Of a stretch of DNA of 64,000 nt, positions 35,285 through 43,925 are shown piece after piece (positions within the stretch are counted from its first letter, which is position 1; each line of letters starts with the position of its first letter). The translations under genes were made by a program, and so were the position numbers. Below the pieces are notes generated by a model. That model did not search any database, was not told the DNA's origin, and saw only the letters and a list, made by a program, of their open reading frames with translations. Origin of the DNA: DASWDH01 sp035318505 (GTDB taxonomy: Bacteria > Myxococcota_A > Polyangia > Polyangiales > Polyangiaceae); NCBI GenBank assembly GCA_035318505.1, contig DATHEQ010000089.1:1-64000 (forward strand), given 5' to 3'.

Positions 35285-37012
35285 ATGAACCCCGAAGAGG
35301 GCCCGGACATCGGAATCCGCGCAGGGGACGTCATTGCCGAAAAGTACCGCGTGGACCGGCTGCTCGGCGTGGGCGGAATGGGCGTCGTCGTAGCGGCGCG
35401 TCATCTTGGCCTCGACGAGCTCGTCGCGATCAAGCTCCTTTTACCCGAGTCGCTCGGTGACGCCGAGTCGGTGCAGCGTTTCGAAAGCGAGGCGCGTGCG
35501 GCCGTCAAAATCAAAAGCGAGCACGTCGCCCGTATCATCGATGTGGGAGAGCTCGACAACGGCGCGCCCTTCATCGTCATGGAGTACCTCGACGGCGAAG
35601 ATCTCGCCGAATGGATTCGTCGAAAAGGCCCGCTCGGGGTGTACGACGCGATCGATCTGCTGCTGCAGGCGTGCGAGGCCATCGCCGAAGCGCACGCGCT
35701 CGGGATCGTTCATCGCGACATCAAGCCCGCCAACCTGTTTTGCGTGCAAGGTGCCGACGGCGGTGTCTCGATCAAGGTGCTCGACTTCGGCATCTCCAAG
35801 CTGATGCGCACCGCAGCGCGCGCGTCGGGTCTCGGGATGACCAAGACGAGGGCGGTGATGGGCTCGCCTTACTACATGTCGCCCGAGCAGATGGAATCCC
35901 CCCGCACGGTGGACGCACGAACCGACATTTGGTCGCTCGGTGTCGTGCTTCATCAAATGCTCGCCGGCGAGGTTCCCTTCACCGGGGAAACGCTGCCCCA
36001 AGTGTGCGTGAACGTCGCCACGCGGCCCGCTCCACCGCTGCGCAAGAGCCGACCCGATGTGCCGCAGGGGCTCGAGGCGATCGTCCTCTGTTGTCTCGAG
36101 AAAGATCCGAGCCAGCGTTTCTCGACGATAGCGGCGCTGGCAACTGCCCTCGCCAAGTTCGGGCCGAAAAAAGCGCAGTCATCGCTCGATCGGATCGCGC
36201 GCGCGTCGCGGCAACCCGAGGCACTGCATCGGGACAGCGTAGCCCCAGGTCACGCAAGCGCGACCGATCGACCGGTAACCGGGCCACTCCCCTCCTGGGG
36301 CGCGACGGCCAAGTCGTGGGACGGCAGAAGAAAAAGCGTCATCGGATGGATCGCCGGCGCTCTGCTCGTCTCGGGTGGACTCATCTTTGCGGTTGTCCGA
36401 TCTCAGACGCGACCCTCCACGTCCAAGGTGCTGATCACGCCGCCGCGGACGGCGGAGCGTAAGGAGATCGCGACCGTGCTTCCGGGCTCGGATTCGCGTC
36501 AGTCACCGACGCAAGCGGTCGCACCCTCGACGGGCACGGCGGCGCCGCCGCGTTCTCCCGCGAACGGGTCGGGGCCATCGCGGGCGGGAACCGCAACCGA
36601 GTACCTCGTACCGGGTGCACCTCCGCCGGCCAAGCCTCCGCCGGCGAGCGCACCGATGCGGGAACCTTCGCGTGCTACCTCGCCGGCCGCGGCCCCCGAC
36701 ACGACCACCGAGATCAATCCTTACGAACCGGCCCCTGAGCTTCGTAGTCCAGAGCCGCTCGGCCCGACTTGCGTGCTCAATCTGAATTCAACCCCCGCAG
36801 CGCGAGTCGTCCTCGACGGAAGATCGCTCGGGCTCACGCCCAAGCTCGGCATCACGGTCCCTGCCGGCGAGCACCGTCTTTTCTTTCGGTCGGAGGACGG
36901 TCAGAAGCAAACCAGCGTGACGTGCGGCAAGGGAGAAACCAAAACCGTCGAGGTGCGCCTCGACAATGCCCCTCCCGCTGACGGTTTGCTCGAAAAAAAT
37001 CCGTATCGATGA
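35285..37012 (+). CDS. Membrane Ser/Thr protein kinase with PEGA-like sensor domain
   Basis: 575 aa. The ATG at 35285 precedes the catalytic domain: P-loop LGVGGMG (28-33), Lys50 in VAIKLLL, HRDIKPAN with Asp145, DFG with Asp167, MSPEQM and a complete C-lobe. After a Pro/Ser-rich juxtamembrane stretch comes one transmembrane segment (IGWIAGALLVSGGLIFAVV), then a Pro-rich linker. The C-terminal PEGA-type domain reads VLNLNSTPAARVVLDGRSLGLTPKLGITVPAGEH. The kinase is thus cytoplasmic with an extracytoplasmic PEGA module. All catalytic residues are present. No linked substrate gene is apparent. Confidence 0.92.
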   Translation: MNPEEGPDIGIRAGDVIAEKYRVDRLLGVGGMGVVVAARHLGLDELVAIKLLLPESLGDAESVQRFESEARAAVKIKSEHVARIIDVGELDNGAPFIVMEYLDGEDLAEWIRRKGPLGVYDAIDLLLQACEAIAEAHALGIVHRDIKPANLFCVQGADGGVSIKVLDFGISKLMRTAARASGLGMTKTRAVMGSPYYMSPEQMESPRTVDARTDIWSLGVVLHQMLAGEVPFTGETLPQVCVNVATRPAPPLRKSRPDVPQGLEAIVLCCLEKDPSQRFSTIAALATALAKFGPKKAQSSLDRIARASRQPEALHRDSVAPGHASATDRPVTGPLPSWGATAKSWDGRRKSVIGWIAGALLVSGGLIFAVVRSQTRPSTSKVLITPPRTAERKEIATVLPGSDSRQSPTQAVAPSTGTAAPPRSPANGSGPSRAGTATEYLVPGAPPPAKPPPASAPMREPSRATSPAAAPDTTTEINPYEPAPELRSPEPLGPTCVLNLNSTPAARVVLDGRSLGLTPKLGITVPAGEHRLFFRSEDGQKQTSVTCGKGETKTVEVRLDNAPPADGLLEKNPYR

Positions 37013-37024
37013 CGGACGGCACGA

Positions 37025-37040
37025 CCGCACGACGGTGCGG
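37025..37040. terminator. Weak hairpin between convergent genes
   Basis: CCGCAC-GACG-GTGCGG forms a perfect six-base stem in the 39-base gap between the kinase gene and the convergent DUF1624 gene. There is no T run, so intrinsic termination is uncertain. Confidence 0.35.
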
Positions 37041-37051
37041 CGCACTGGGCC

Positions 37052-38254
37052 TCAGACGTAGCGCGTAAACGCGAACCGACCGCTCGCCTTGAACGGTCGG
37101 TACCAGCGACACGCCGGGTACAGCACGATGACGATGGCGGCGGCCCCCGCGTAAGTGGCTGCGAGGCCAAGCTGATGATGCACGCCCCAGATGTGGCTGG
37201 CCATCACCAGCAACGGGAAATGCAGCAGGTAAAAGAACATCGGCGTATGTCCAATCGTGAGAAGTAAGCCTTCTCGACCGGGGGGGCGCGCGGCGGCCAA
37301 TCGGAAGAGGGCCGCCATCACCAGCGCCATGATGCCGAGCTCGAGCGCCGTGTAGCTGATGCTCGGCGGATATTTGCTGACGTGAAGCCACTGCACGAGC
37401 GACTGATCTTCGCGCAGGAGAAGCATGTTGCCATATCCGTTTGCGCCGCGAACCAGGGCGAAAACGAGCAGCGCTGCCGCGCCGGCCCACGCGAGCTGGC
37501 GGGCTATTTTTGCGCCGGAGGGAGCTTTGCGGAGGAGCATTCGGCCCCAGGCCCACCCGAGGAGCATGATCGCCAGCCAATGGATGGGGGGATAGCCGAT
37601 GATGAGCGGTGGACGTTCGCCGCCCACGACGAGCAGTGCAAGGGCGAGAGGAAGGTGCGAAGGGTCGTTGCCCACGCTGATGCCGACGATCGCTTCGCCG
37701 GCCGCGATGACAAGAAGCGCCAACCCAACGGCGACGCCGTTGCTCAAGCGCCGCAACGGCACCATGAAGAGGAAGCTTACGCCGATCGCGTAGAGCACCT
37801 GCAAGAGCCACGTATTGGGCGGAACGACGAACCACGAAATCCAAAGCTCGAACGCGGCAATCACGAGCCCGCGCGTGGCGATCTGGCGATCGATGATCCA
37901 CGGCCGTTCGCCTTTGGCCACTTGGCGCTCGACGGTGAACGCAAGCCCGGTGCCCGCCAAAAAGACGAAAGTCGGCGCGCAGAGATGCGTGATGAAGCGC
38001 GTTAAAAACTGCGCCACGGGAAGAGGTGTGCCGGGTCGATAAAAGAACATGCTGTCCGTGAAGAGCCGGCCGGCATTGAACGCCTCGGAGCTGTGGTCGA
38101 CGGCCATGAGCACCATGACGATGCCGCGCATCCAATCGAGCGGCACGAGGCGCTCGGTCTTTGCTACCGCTTTTACCACTGCCGGCGCCGCCGATGGCAC
38201 GGGCGCGCCCGCAGGTATCACGTCTTGCACAGCACGGAGGCTAGCATGCGCCAT
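37052..38254 (-). CDS. DUF1624/heparan-glucosaminide acetyltransferase-like membrane protein
   Basis: 400 aa, about ten hydrophobic segments. The signature of the HGSNAT catalytic family is at the start of the membrane part: RLVPLDWMRGIVMVLMAVDHSSEAFN, then FITHLCAPTFVFLAGTGLAF. The C-terminal part has GHTPMFFYLLHFPLLV. Human HGSNAT moves acetyl groups across the lysosomal membrane; bacterial DUF1624 members are uncharacterised and probably acylate envelope sugars. It lies 45 bases downstream of prpD on the same strand, so it may be the last gene of the START-prpBCD operon, although its function does not obviously fit. Confidence 0.83.
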   Translation of the reverse strand: MAHASLRAVQDVIPAGAPVPSAAPAVVKAVAKTERLVPLDWMRGIVMVLMAVDHSSEAFNAGRLFTDSMFFYRPGTPLPVAQFLTRFITHLCAPTFVFLAGTGLAFTVERQVAKGERPWIIDRQIATRGLVIAAFELWISWFVVPPNTWLLQVLYAIGVSFLFMVPLRRLSNGVAVGLALLVIAAGEAIVGISVGNDPSHLPLALALLVVGGERPPLIIGYPPIHWLAIMLLGWAWGRMLLRKAPSGAKIARQLAWAGAAALLVFALVRGANGYGNMLLLREDQSLVQWLHVSKYPPSISYTALELGIMALVMAALFRLAAARPPGREGLLLTIGHTPMFFYLLHFPLLVMASHIWGVHHQLGLAATYAGAAAIVIVLYPACRWYRPFKASGRFAFTRYV

Positions 38255-38299
38255 GCGCTTCTGTACGCATACCGCTGTCCCCAGTTTCGCTCGTTCTAT

Positions 38300-39742
38300 C
38301 TAGATGACGAACTTGTCGACGAACTCGTGCACGGGTGTCGCATCGAGGCGCCCCGCGTCGAGACAGAGCGCGAGAATGGCGTCGCGCTGCTTGGTCGGAA
38401 AGCGTCGCGTCAGGTTGGTGCGAAATTTTGCCTCGAGGAGCGGAATCCCCTCCGCGCGCCGCCGACGATGGCCGACCGGATATTCCACCAGCACCTTGCG
38501 GGTCTTGGTGCCGTCCTTGAACGTGATCTGAAGTTGGTTGGCGATCGAGCGCTTCTTCGGATCGAGGTAGTCGCGCGAATACTGCTTGTTCTCGACGCAC
38601 ACCATCGTCGACCTGAGAGTGTCGATGCGCGGGTCGCGCGCCACGTCGTCTTCGTAATCCGCGGCAGTGAGGCTCCCCTTGAGGAGCCCGATGGCCACCA
38701 TGTACTGAATGCAGTGGTCGCGATCGGCGGGATTGTGGAGGGGCCCTTTCTTGTCGATGATCCGGATCGCCGATTCGTGGGTCACGATTTCGACCTTCTT
38801 GATTTCCGCGACGCGGGTCTTTACTTCCGGATGCAGCAAAATCGCTGCTTCGACCGCCGTCTGGGCATGGAATTCGGCGGGGAACGAGATCTTGAAAAGT
38901 ACGTTCTCCATGACGTACGAGCCGTACCGCCGTTGAAACTTGAAGGCTTTGCCTTTGAAGAGGACCTCGTAAAACCCCCACGTCTCGGCGCTGAGCACGG
39001 AGGGATAGCCCATCTCCCCCGTACGCGCGATGAGCGCCAGCCGCACGGCGCGGCTCGTCGCATCGCCCGCCGCCCACGATTTGCGGGAGCCGGTGTTGGG
39101 AGCGTGCCGGTAGGTGCGAAGGCTCTGACCGTCGACGAACGCGTGCGACAAGGCGCGCACGATCTCTTCGCGCGAGAGGCCGAGCATTTCCGCCACCACT
39201 GCGGTGGACGCGACCTTGACGAGCACCACGTGATCGAGACCGACGCGGTTGAAGCTGTTCTCGAGGGCGATGATGCCCTGAATCTCGTGCGCTTTGATCA
39301 TCGCCGTCAGCACGTCGCGCATGGTGCGAGGGGCTTTACCGCCCGCGACCGCGGTGCGTGAGAGCCAATCGGCGGTGGCGAGAATGCCCCCGAGATTGTC
39401 GGAGGGATGTCCCCACTCGGCGGCGAGCCACGTGTCGTTGAAATCGAGCCAGCGAATCATGGCGCCGATATTGAAAGCAGCCTGCACGGGGTCGAGCTGA
39501 AACTGCGTGCCTGGAACCCTGGCCCCGTTGGTCATCGAGGCTCCGGGGACGACGGGGCCGAGGAGCTTGGTGCAGGCGGGATATTCGAGGGCTTCGAGGC
39601 CGCAGCCCAGCGTGTCCATGAGGCAGAGCCGCGCGGTGTCGTACGCTTCGGGGCTCTTGACGGCGTATTGGGAAACGTACTCGGCGATGTCGACCAGAAC
39701 TCGATCGGTCTTCGGACGAACGTTGGAAATCGCAGATGACAT
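38300..39742 (-). CDS. prpD: PrpD, 2-methylcitrate dehydratase (MmgE/PrpD family)
   Basis: 480 aa. Converts 2-methylcitrate to 2-methyl-cis-aconitate in the methylcitrate cycle, the route that detoxifies and uses propionyl-CoA. Conserved stretches: DTARLCLMDTLGCGLEAL, IRWLDFNDTWLAAEWGHPSDNLGGILATADW, HEIQGIIALENSFN, SHAFVDGQSLRTYRHAPNTGSRKSWAAGDATSRAV and KISFPAEFHAQTAVEAAI. The order prpB-prpC-prpD on one strand makes the assignment firm. Thirteen bases separate it from prpC. Confidence 0.93.
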   Translation of the reverse strand: MSSAISNVRPKTDRVLVDIAEYVSQYAVKSPEAYDTARLCLMDTLGCGLEALEYPACTKLLGPVVPGASMTNGARVPGTQFQLDPVQAAFNIGAMIRWLDFNDTWLAAEWGHPSDNLGGILATADWLSRTAVAGGKAPRTMRDVLTAMIKAHEIQGIIALENSFNRVGLDHVVLVKVASTAVVAEMLGLSREEIVRALSHAFVDGQSLRTYRHAPNTGSRKSWAAGDATSRAVRLALIARTGEMGYPSVLSAETWGFYEVLFKGKAFKFQRRYGSYVMENVLFKISFPAEFHAQTAVEAAILLHPEVKTRVAEIKKVEIVTHESAIRIIDKKGPLHNPADRDHCIQYMVAIGLLKGSLTAADYEDDVARDPRIDTLRSTMVCVENKQYSRDYLDPKKRSIANQLQITFKDGTKTRKVLVEYPVGHRRRRAEGIPLLEAKFRTNLTRRFPTKQRDAILALCLDAGRLDATPVHEFVDKFVI

Positions 39743-39755
39743 GCGCGCGCTCGGT

Positions 39756-40916
39756 CTACTTTCGCTCGGCGATGGGAATCCACGCCCGTGGCTCGGGGCC
39801 GACGTACTCCGCGGCGGGGCGAATGATCTTGTTGTCGGCGCGCTGTTCGATGATGTGGGCCGACCAACCCGATATCCGCGCCATGACGAATAGAGGCGTG
39901 AACATGGCGGTGGGGATCCCCATGCGGTGGTAAGACACCGCGCTCATCCAATCGACGTTGGGGAACATCTTCTTTTCGCGCCGCATCACGGCCTCGATGC
40001 GATCGGCCACCTCGAAGAGCGTCGTGCTCTTCGCTTCTTCCGAGAGACGCCGCGCCACCTCGCGGATCACGGCATGGCGTGGGTCGGAGACGGTGTAAAC
40101 GGGATGTCCGAAGCCCATCACGATCTCTTTTTTGCCGATCCGGCGCAGAATGTCGGCTTCTGCTTCATCGGCGGTCGCGTAGCGCGATTGGGTCTCGTAG
40201 GCGACCTCGTTCGCTCCACCGTGCTTCGGTCCGCGCAGCGCGCCAATACCGCCGCACACGGCGGAATAGATGTCGGAGCCGGTGCCGGCGATGACACGGC
40301 AGGTGAAAGTGGACGAGTTGAACTCGTGCTCCGCATAGAGGATGAGGGACGTGTGCATGGCGCGGACCCATGACGCGGTCGGCGGCTTGCCGTGAAGCAA
40401 ATGGAGAAAGTGACCGCCGATGGAGTCGTCGTCGGTCTCGACCTCGGCGCGCCGGCCGTCGCGGCTGAAGTGGTGCCAATAGGCGAGTGCCGACCCGAGC
40501 GATGCCAGAAGTCGATCGGCGACGTTGCGAGCCCCCGCAGGCGCGTGATCCGCTTTCTCGGGAAGAACGGCGCCCAGCACGGATACGGCGGTGCGCAGCA
40601 CGTCCATCGGGTGAGCGGATGAGGGGAGCGCCTCGAGCGCCGCCTTGACGTTGGGGGGAAGGGCGCGCAGCCCTTTGAGCTTGGCCTTGTAGGCCTCGAG
40701 CTCGGCGTGGGTCGGTAGTTTCTCGTGGACGATCAGGTGCGCCACTTCCTCGAACTCGGCGCGATGCGCGAACTCGAGAATGTCGTACCCGCGATAACGC
40801 AGATCGTTTCCCGTCGCCCCCACGGTAGAGAGCGCTGTCGTGCCCGCAAAAACCCCGGACAGAGCCACCGACTTTTTGGACTTACCGCCTCCCGCGTCGG
40901 CAATAGCTCCGCTCAT
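39756..40916 (-). CDS. prpC: PrpC, 2-methylcitrate synthase
   Basis: 386 aa citrate-synthase family. Condenses propionyl-CoA with oxaloacetate. LSGVFAGTTALSTVGATGNDLRYRGYDILEFA is the N-terminal signature of bacterial methylcitrate synthases. The catalytic His regions (SSTFTCRVIAGTGSDIYSAVCGGIGALRGPKHGGAN and MGFGHPVYTVSDPRH) and the C-terminal MGIPTAMFTPLFVMARISGWSAHIIEQR are all present. The start overlaps the prpB stop by ATGA. Citrate synthase is the alternative but the prpBCD context decides. Confidence 0.94.
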   Translation of the reverse strand: MSGAIADAGGGKSKKSVALSGVFAGTTALSTVGATGNDLRYRGYDILEFAHRAEFEEVAHLIVHEKLPTHAELEAYKAKLKGLRALPPNVKAALEALPSSAHPMDVLRTAVSVLGAVLPEKADHAPAGARNVADRLLASLGSALAYWHHFSRDGRRAEVETDDDSIGGHFLHLLHGKPPTASWVRAMHTSLILYAEHEFNSSTFTCRVIAGTGSDIYSAVCGGIGALRGPKHGGANEVAYETQSRYATADEAEADILRRIGKKEIVMGFGHPVYTVSDPRHAVIREVARRLSEEAKSTTLFEVADRIEAVMRREKKMFPNVDWMSAVSYHRMGIPTAMFTPLFVMARISGWSAHIIEQRADNKIIRPAAEYVGPEPRAWIPIAERK

Positions 40917-41803
40917 TTGCCTTTCTCCTTCGCGAACACGCGGTCGAGCGTCTCTTCGTAAGCGTGATAGTCGAGATAGCGGTAAAGGTCGTCGCGCGTT
41001 TGCATCGTTGCCAGCACGCCCTTTTGAGTCCCCTCCTCACGGAGGGCCGCGTAGACCTTCAGCGCGGCGGCGTTCATGGCGCGAAAAGCCGAGAGAGGAT
41101 AGAGCGCGATGGCGACGTTGGCCGAGCGAAGCTCGTCCAATGTAAAGAGCGGTGTCGCGCCGAACTCGGTGATGTTGGCGAGAACGGGGGCCTCAACAGC
41201 GTCGGCAAATTTGCGAAAGGTGGCCAGATCGGGCACCGCTTCGGGGAAAACGGCATCGGCACCGGCCTCCACACACGCTGCTGCGCGCGCAACCGCCGCA
41301 TCGAGCCCTTCCACCGCGAGAGCATCGGTGCGCGCCATGATGACGAACTCGGCATCGGTGCGCGCATCGACTGCGGCTTTGATGCGGTCGATCATCTCGT
41401 CGGGCGAAACGATCTGCTTGCCGGGGCGATGGCCACAGCGTTTGGCACCCACCTGATCTTCGATGTGCATGCCGGCCGCGCCGAACTTCACCAACGATTT
41501 GACGGTACGCGCGATGTTGAATGCGCTCGGACCGAAACCGGTGTCGACGTCGACGAGCAGAGGCAGCGCGCATACGTCGGTAATGCGGCGAACGTCGGTG
41601 AGCACGTCGTCGAGCCCGGTGATGCCCAGATCGGGCACGCCGAGCGAGCCCGCTGCCACGCCGCCCCCCGAGAGGTAGACGGCGCGAAAGCCGGACGCCT
41701 CGGCCAGACGCGCATGATAGGCGTTGATTGCGCCCGGACACTGGAGAGGTTTTTCGGCCTTGATGGCGGCGCGGAGTTTCGCGCCCGCCGATACGGTGCT
41801 CAT
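40913..41803 (-). CDS. prpB: PrpB, 2-methylisocitrate lyase
   Basis: 296 aa, isocitrate lyase/PEP mutase superfamily. Splits 2-methylisocitrate to pyruvate and succinate. The fold markers GAINAYHARLAEASGFRAVYLSGGGVAAG, VDVDTGFGPSAFNIARTVK and HIEDQVGAKRCGHRPGKQIV are present. RCGH corresponds to the K(R)CGH catalytic-loop motif of methylisocitrate lyases, and ARTDALAVEG is the usual metal/substrate segment. First of the prpBCD genes, 37 bases downstream of the START-domain gene, so all four probably share the operator at 42645. Confidence 0.94.
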   Translation of the reverse strand: MSTVSAGAKLRAAIKAEKPLQCPGAINAYHARLAEASGFRAVYLSGGGVAAGSLGVPDLGITGLDDVLTDVRRITDVCALPLLVDVDTGFGPSAFNIARTVKSLVKFGAAGMHIEDQVGAKRCGHRPGKQIVSPDEMIDRIKAAVDARTDAEFVIMARTDALAVEGLDAAVARAAACVEAGADAVFPEAVPDLATFRKFADAVEAPVLANITEFGATPLFTLDELRSANVAIALYPLSAFRAMNAAALKVYAALREEGTQKGVLATMQTRDDLYRYLDYHAYEETLDRVFAKEKGK

Positions 41804-41840
41804 GGTGTCGCTCCGCAGGGTCGCGCGATCGGACCCGGGA

Positions 41841-42659
41841 TCAGTTGAGGTAACCGGACTGGGTCAACTCGGCTTTCAATCGGGGGTGATCTTTGATGTC
41901 CGCCTTGGCGGTCTGCGTGCGAAGGCGAGAGATGGTGTTGTGAGGCCAGCTCTTCTGGAACATGTTGACGATCCATTTGGCGATGGATCCTTTGGGATCG
42001 GCATGTACCTCGACGGAGATATGCGTCTTTTTGCCATGCTCCATGGAGGTCAGGACGAAATAGCTCTCCATGATCTCGCCGCGCACGAAGTCGGTGGGCG
42101 GCGCGAGTGGATCGGTGACGGAGTGCATTTTGAGAATGATCTTCTTGCCAGCGCTATCGAACTCCAGCTTGGTGCGGGTCACAAAATCGCGGTCTTTCAT
42201 CACGACCGGCGTGCCGATATGGTCGTAGTGAATGGTCTCCGTTTCGCTGACTTCGCGTATCACGCGAGAGTCGACGAGCCGGTCGATCCATTCCGGGGCC
42301 CGCGTAGTGTCGACGAGCACGCTCGCCACGCGAACGATCGACGCGTCGACGACCCCCTCGCCCTTGACGGCAATGAGAGGGCTGCCCGGCACCTCGCGTC
42401 GGTAAGCAACGATACCGTCGCTGTCGCCGATCTTTTCCCAAGCGGGGAGTGAGTTCGAACGAACCGCGGACGATGCCGGCGGCGGGGCCGGCGCGACTGG
42501 CGGCGCCAGCACGGGCCGAGCCGATGCTGAGGCGACCGCGGACGTCGAGGGAGCGGGGGGCGGCTCGTCGGCGAGCGCGGGGAGAGCGAGCAGGCACCCC
42601 AAGACCGCGACGAAAATGACCCGCCACGGGCCCGGTCGCGGAAGTGAAACATGTTTCAT
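41841..42659 (-). CDS. Exported START-domain (StAR-related lipid-binding) protein
   Basis: 272 aa. The ATG at 42659 overlaps the palindromic operator and gives a Sec signal (WRVIFVAVLGCLLALPALA); a second in-frame ATG further upstream is less likely. A Pro/Ala/Ser linker follows. The START domain spans roughly residues 80-270: WEKIGDSDGIVAYRREVPGSPLIAVKGEGVV, VLVDTTRAPEWIDRLVDSRVIREVS, VVMKDRDFVTRTKLEF and SYFVLTSMEHGKKTHISVEVHADPKGSIAKWIVNMFQKSWPHNTISRL. START domains bind sterols, phospholipids or ceramides in a closed cavity. Position at the head of the prp operon under a KstR-like site makes a periplasmic sterol carrier plausible; this is inference. Confidence 0.85.
   Translation of the reverse strand: MKHVSLPRPGPWRVIFVAVLGCLLALPALADEPPPAPSTSAVASASARPVLAPPVAPAPPPASSAVRSNSLPAWEKIGDSDGIVAYRREVPGSPLIAVKGEGVVDASIVRVASVLVDTTRAPEWIDRLVDSRVIREVSETETIHYDHIGTPVVMKDRDFVTRTKLEFDSAGKKIILKMHSVTDPLAPPTDFVRGEIMESYFVLTSMEHGKKTHISVEVHADPKGSIAKWIVNMFQKSWPHNTISRLRTQTAKADIKDHPRLKAELTQSGYLN
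42645..42658. promoter_or_regulatory. KstR-like operator, copy 4 (perfect palindrome)
   Basis: TGAAACATGTTTCA is a perfect 14-base palindrome that fits TnnAACnnGTTnnA. It overlaps the second to sixth codons of the START-domain gene as called from 42659, so it would act as a roadblock or overlap the start region. Confidence 0.72.
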
Positions 42660-42809
42660 TCTTGTAGGATCCCGGCTTTTGTGCGGCTTGTCAATCGCCC
42701 GCCTGGGAGAGAAGCGCACATTCACCGCCGACATGCGCGGAACGGCGCGTTCAGAAGAGCGAACCCGCACGCCGGAAACGCGCGTTCGATTGGCGGTGGC
42801 CGGCGACGG

Positions 42810-43682
42810 TCAGCCGCCGATGGCTGTTGCCGTGGAAGGGTCCATTCCGGTGGCCGTGCCCGTTCCCGTCGCAGTACCGGTTCCGGTTCCCGTGCCGGTC
42901 GTCCCCATGCCCGTCCCCGATCCTCGCCCGGTGGTCGTTCCCGTCGCCGTGCCAGTGTTGCCCCGGCCCATTGCGGTGCCTGTCGCCGTGCCGGTTCCCG
43001 TACCTGTGCCGGTGGCGGTGCCCGTCGTTCCGGTACCCATATTGCCGAATCCGGCGGCGTTGCCGAAAGCCGTCGCGTTGCCGATTGCGTTGCCGAAGGC
43101 TGTCGCATTGCCGACTGCGTTGCCGAAGGCAGTCGCGTTGCCGATTGCGTTGCCGAAGGCTGTCGCGTTGCCGAAGGCTGTCGCATTGCCGAAGGCCGTC
43201 GCATTGCCGAAGGCCGTCGCGTTGCCGAAGGCCGTCGCGTTGCCGAAGGCTGTCGCGTTGCCGATGCCGCCGAACCCACCGTCGCCAAAGCCGAAGCCCG
43301 TCGCGTTGCCAAACGCATTTCCGAACCCGCCGTCGCCAAAACCGAAGCCGGTCGCGTTCCCAATGGCATTGCCGAACCCTGTCGCGTTGCCGAATCCGCC
43401 GTCGCCAAAGCCGAAACCGGTGCCTGTCGTCCCAGTGCCTGTCGTCCCAGTGCCCGTCGTGCCGCTGCCCGTGGTACCCGTTCCGGAACCAACGCCCGTC
43501 GCATCGCCGCCGCTCACGTCGGGCACAGAGACGTCTTCCTGCACGCTGGCATCTGGGATCTGCCCCGGACCGCCCGCGCCGGCATCCGCGGCAGGCTGGC
43601 CGAAGTTGAGCTCGGTTCTCGCTCCGCAAGACGAAGCCAAAGCGGCGAGAACGACACTTAGGCCAAAACGGCGGAACGTCAT
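42810..43682 (-). CDS. Low-complexity lipoprotein with FGNATA repeats
   Basis: 290 aa. Signal with lipobox ASSC, a short Asp-rich segment, then almost pure Gly/Thr/Asn/Ala/Phe. The middle is a run of FGNATA and FGNA-x-GNATA hexapeptides, flanked by TGTG and GFGFGDGG repeats. AAGGAGCTGTAAGCT upstream of the ATG is a good ribosome site. The minus-strand promoter region beyond is AT-rich. The repeat is imperfect enough to be maintained by selection. No function is known; a filament-like or adhesive surface role is a guess. Confidence 0.72.
   Translation of the reverse strand: MTFRRFGLSVVLAALASSCGARTELNFGQPAADAGAGGPGQIPDASVQEDVSVPDVSGGDATGVGSGTGTTGSGTTGTGTTGTGTTGTGFGFGDGGFGNATGFGNAIGNATGFGFGDGGFGNAFGNATGFGFGDGGFGGIGNATAFGNATAFGNATAFGNATAFGNATAFGNATAFGNAIGNATAFGNAVGNATAFGNAIGNATAFGNAAGFGNMGTGTTGTATGTGTGTGTATGTAMGRGNTGTATGTTTGRGSGTGMGTTGTGTGTGTATGTGTATGMDPSTATAIGG
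43060..43262. repeat. 18-bp tandem repeat coding for FGNATA
   Basis: About eleven copies of an 18-base unit TTGCCGAAGGCTGTCGCG with T/C and G/A variants, all in frame within the lipoprotein on the minus strand. Some copies are followed by a half unit (TTGCCGAT). Confidence 0.8.
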
Positions 43683-43925
43683 AGCTTACAGCTCCTTAAG
43701 CTGAATACAGCGCGACCTTGAATTTTTTTATCTTATCATCGCCAATTTCGTTTGGAGACAATTATCTTACTGCGATTGAAGGTTTTCTCGCGACCGTAGC
43801 TCGGCCTACGCGCGACGCAGCAATAGCGTTGCGAGAGAGCCGGCGCGCCTGTAGAGGTTACTTCTCGATCCCCTTCACCGTACCGTTTCGACCCTGCCCA
43901 CCGCCCCGCGGTATCTTCCTGCACG

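Noticed and set aside
43060..43262. CRISPR array
   Set aside because: The 18-base units are contiguous without unique spacers and are in frame within a lipoprotein gene.
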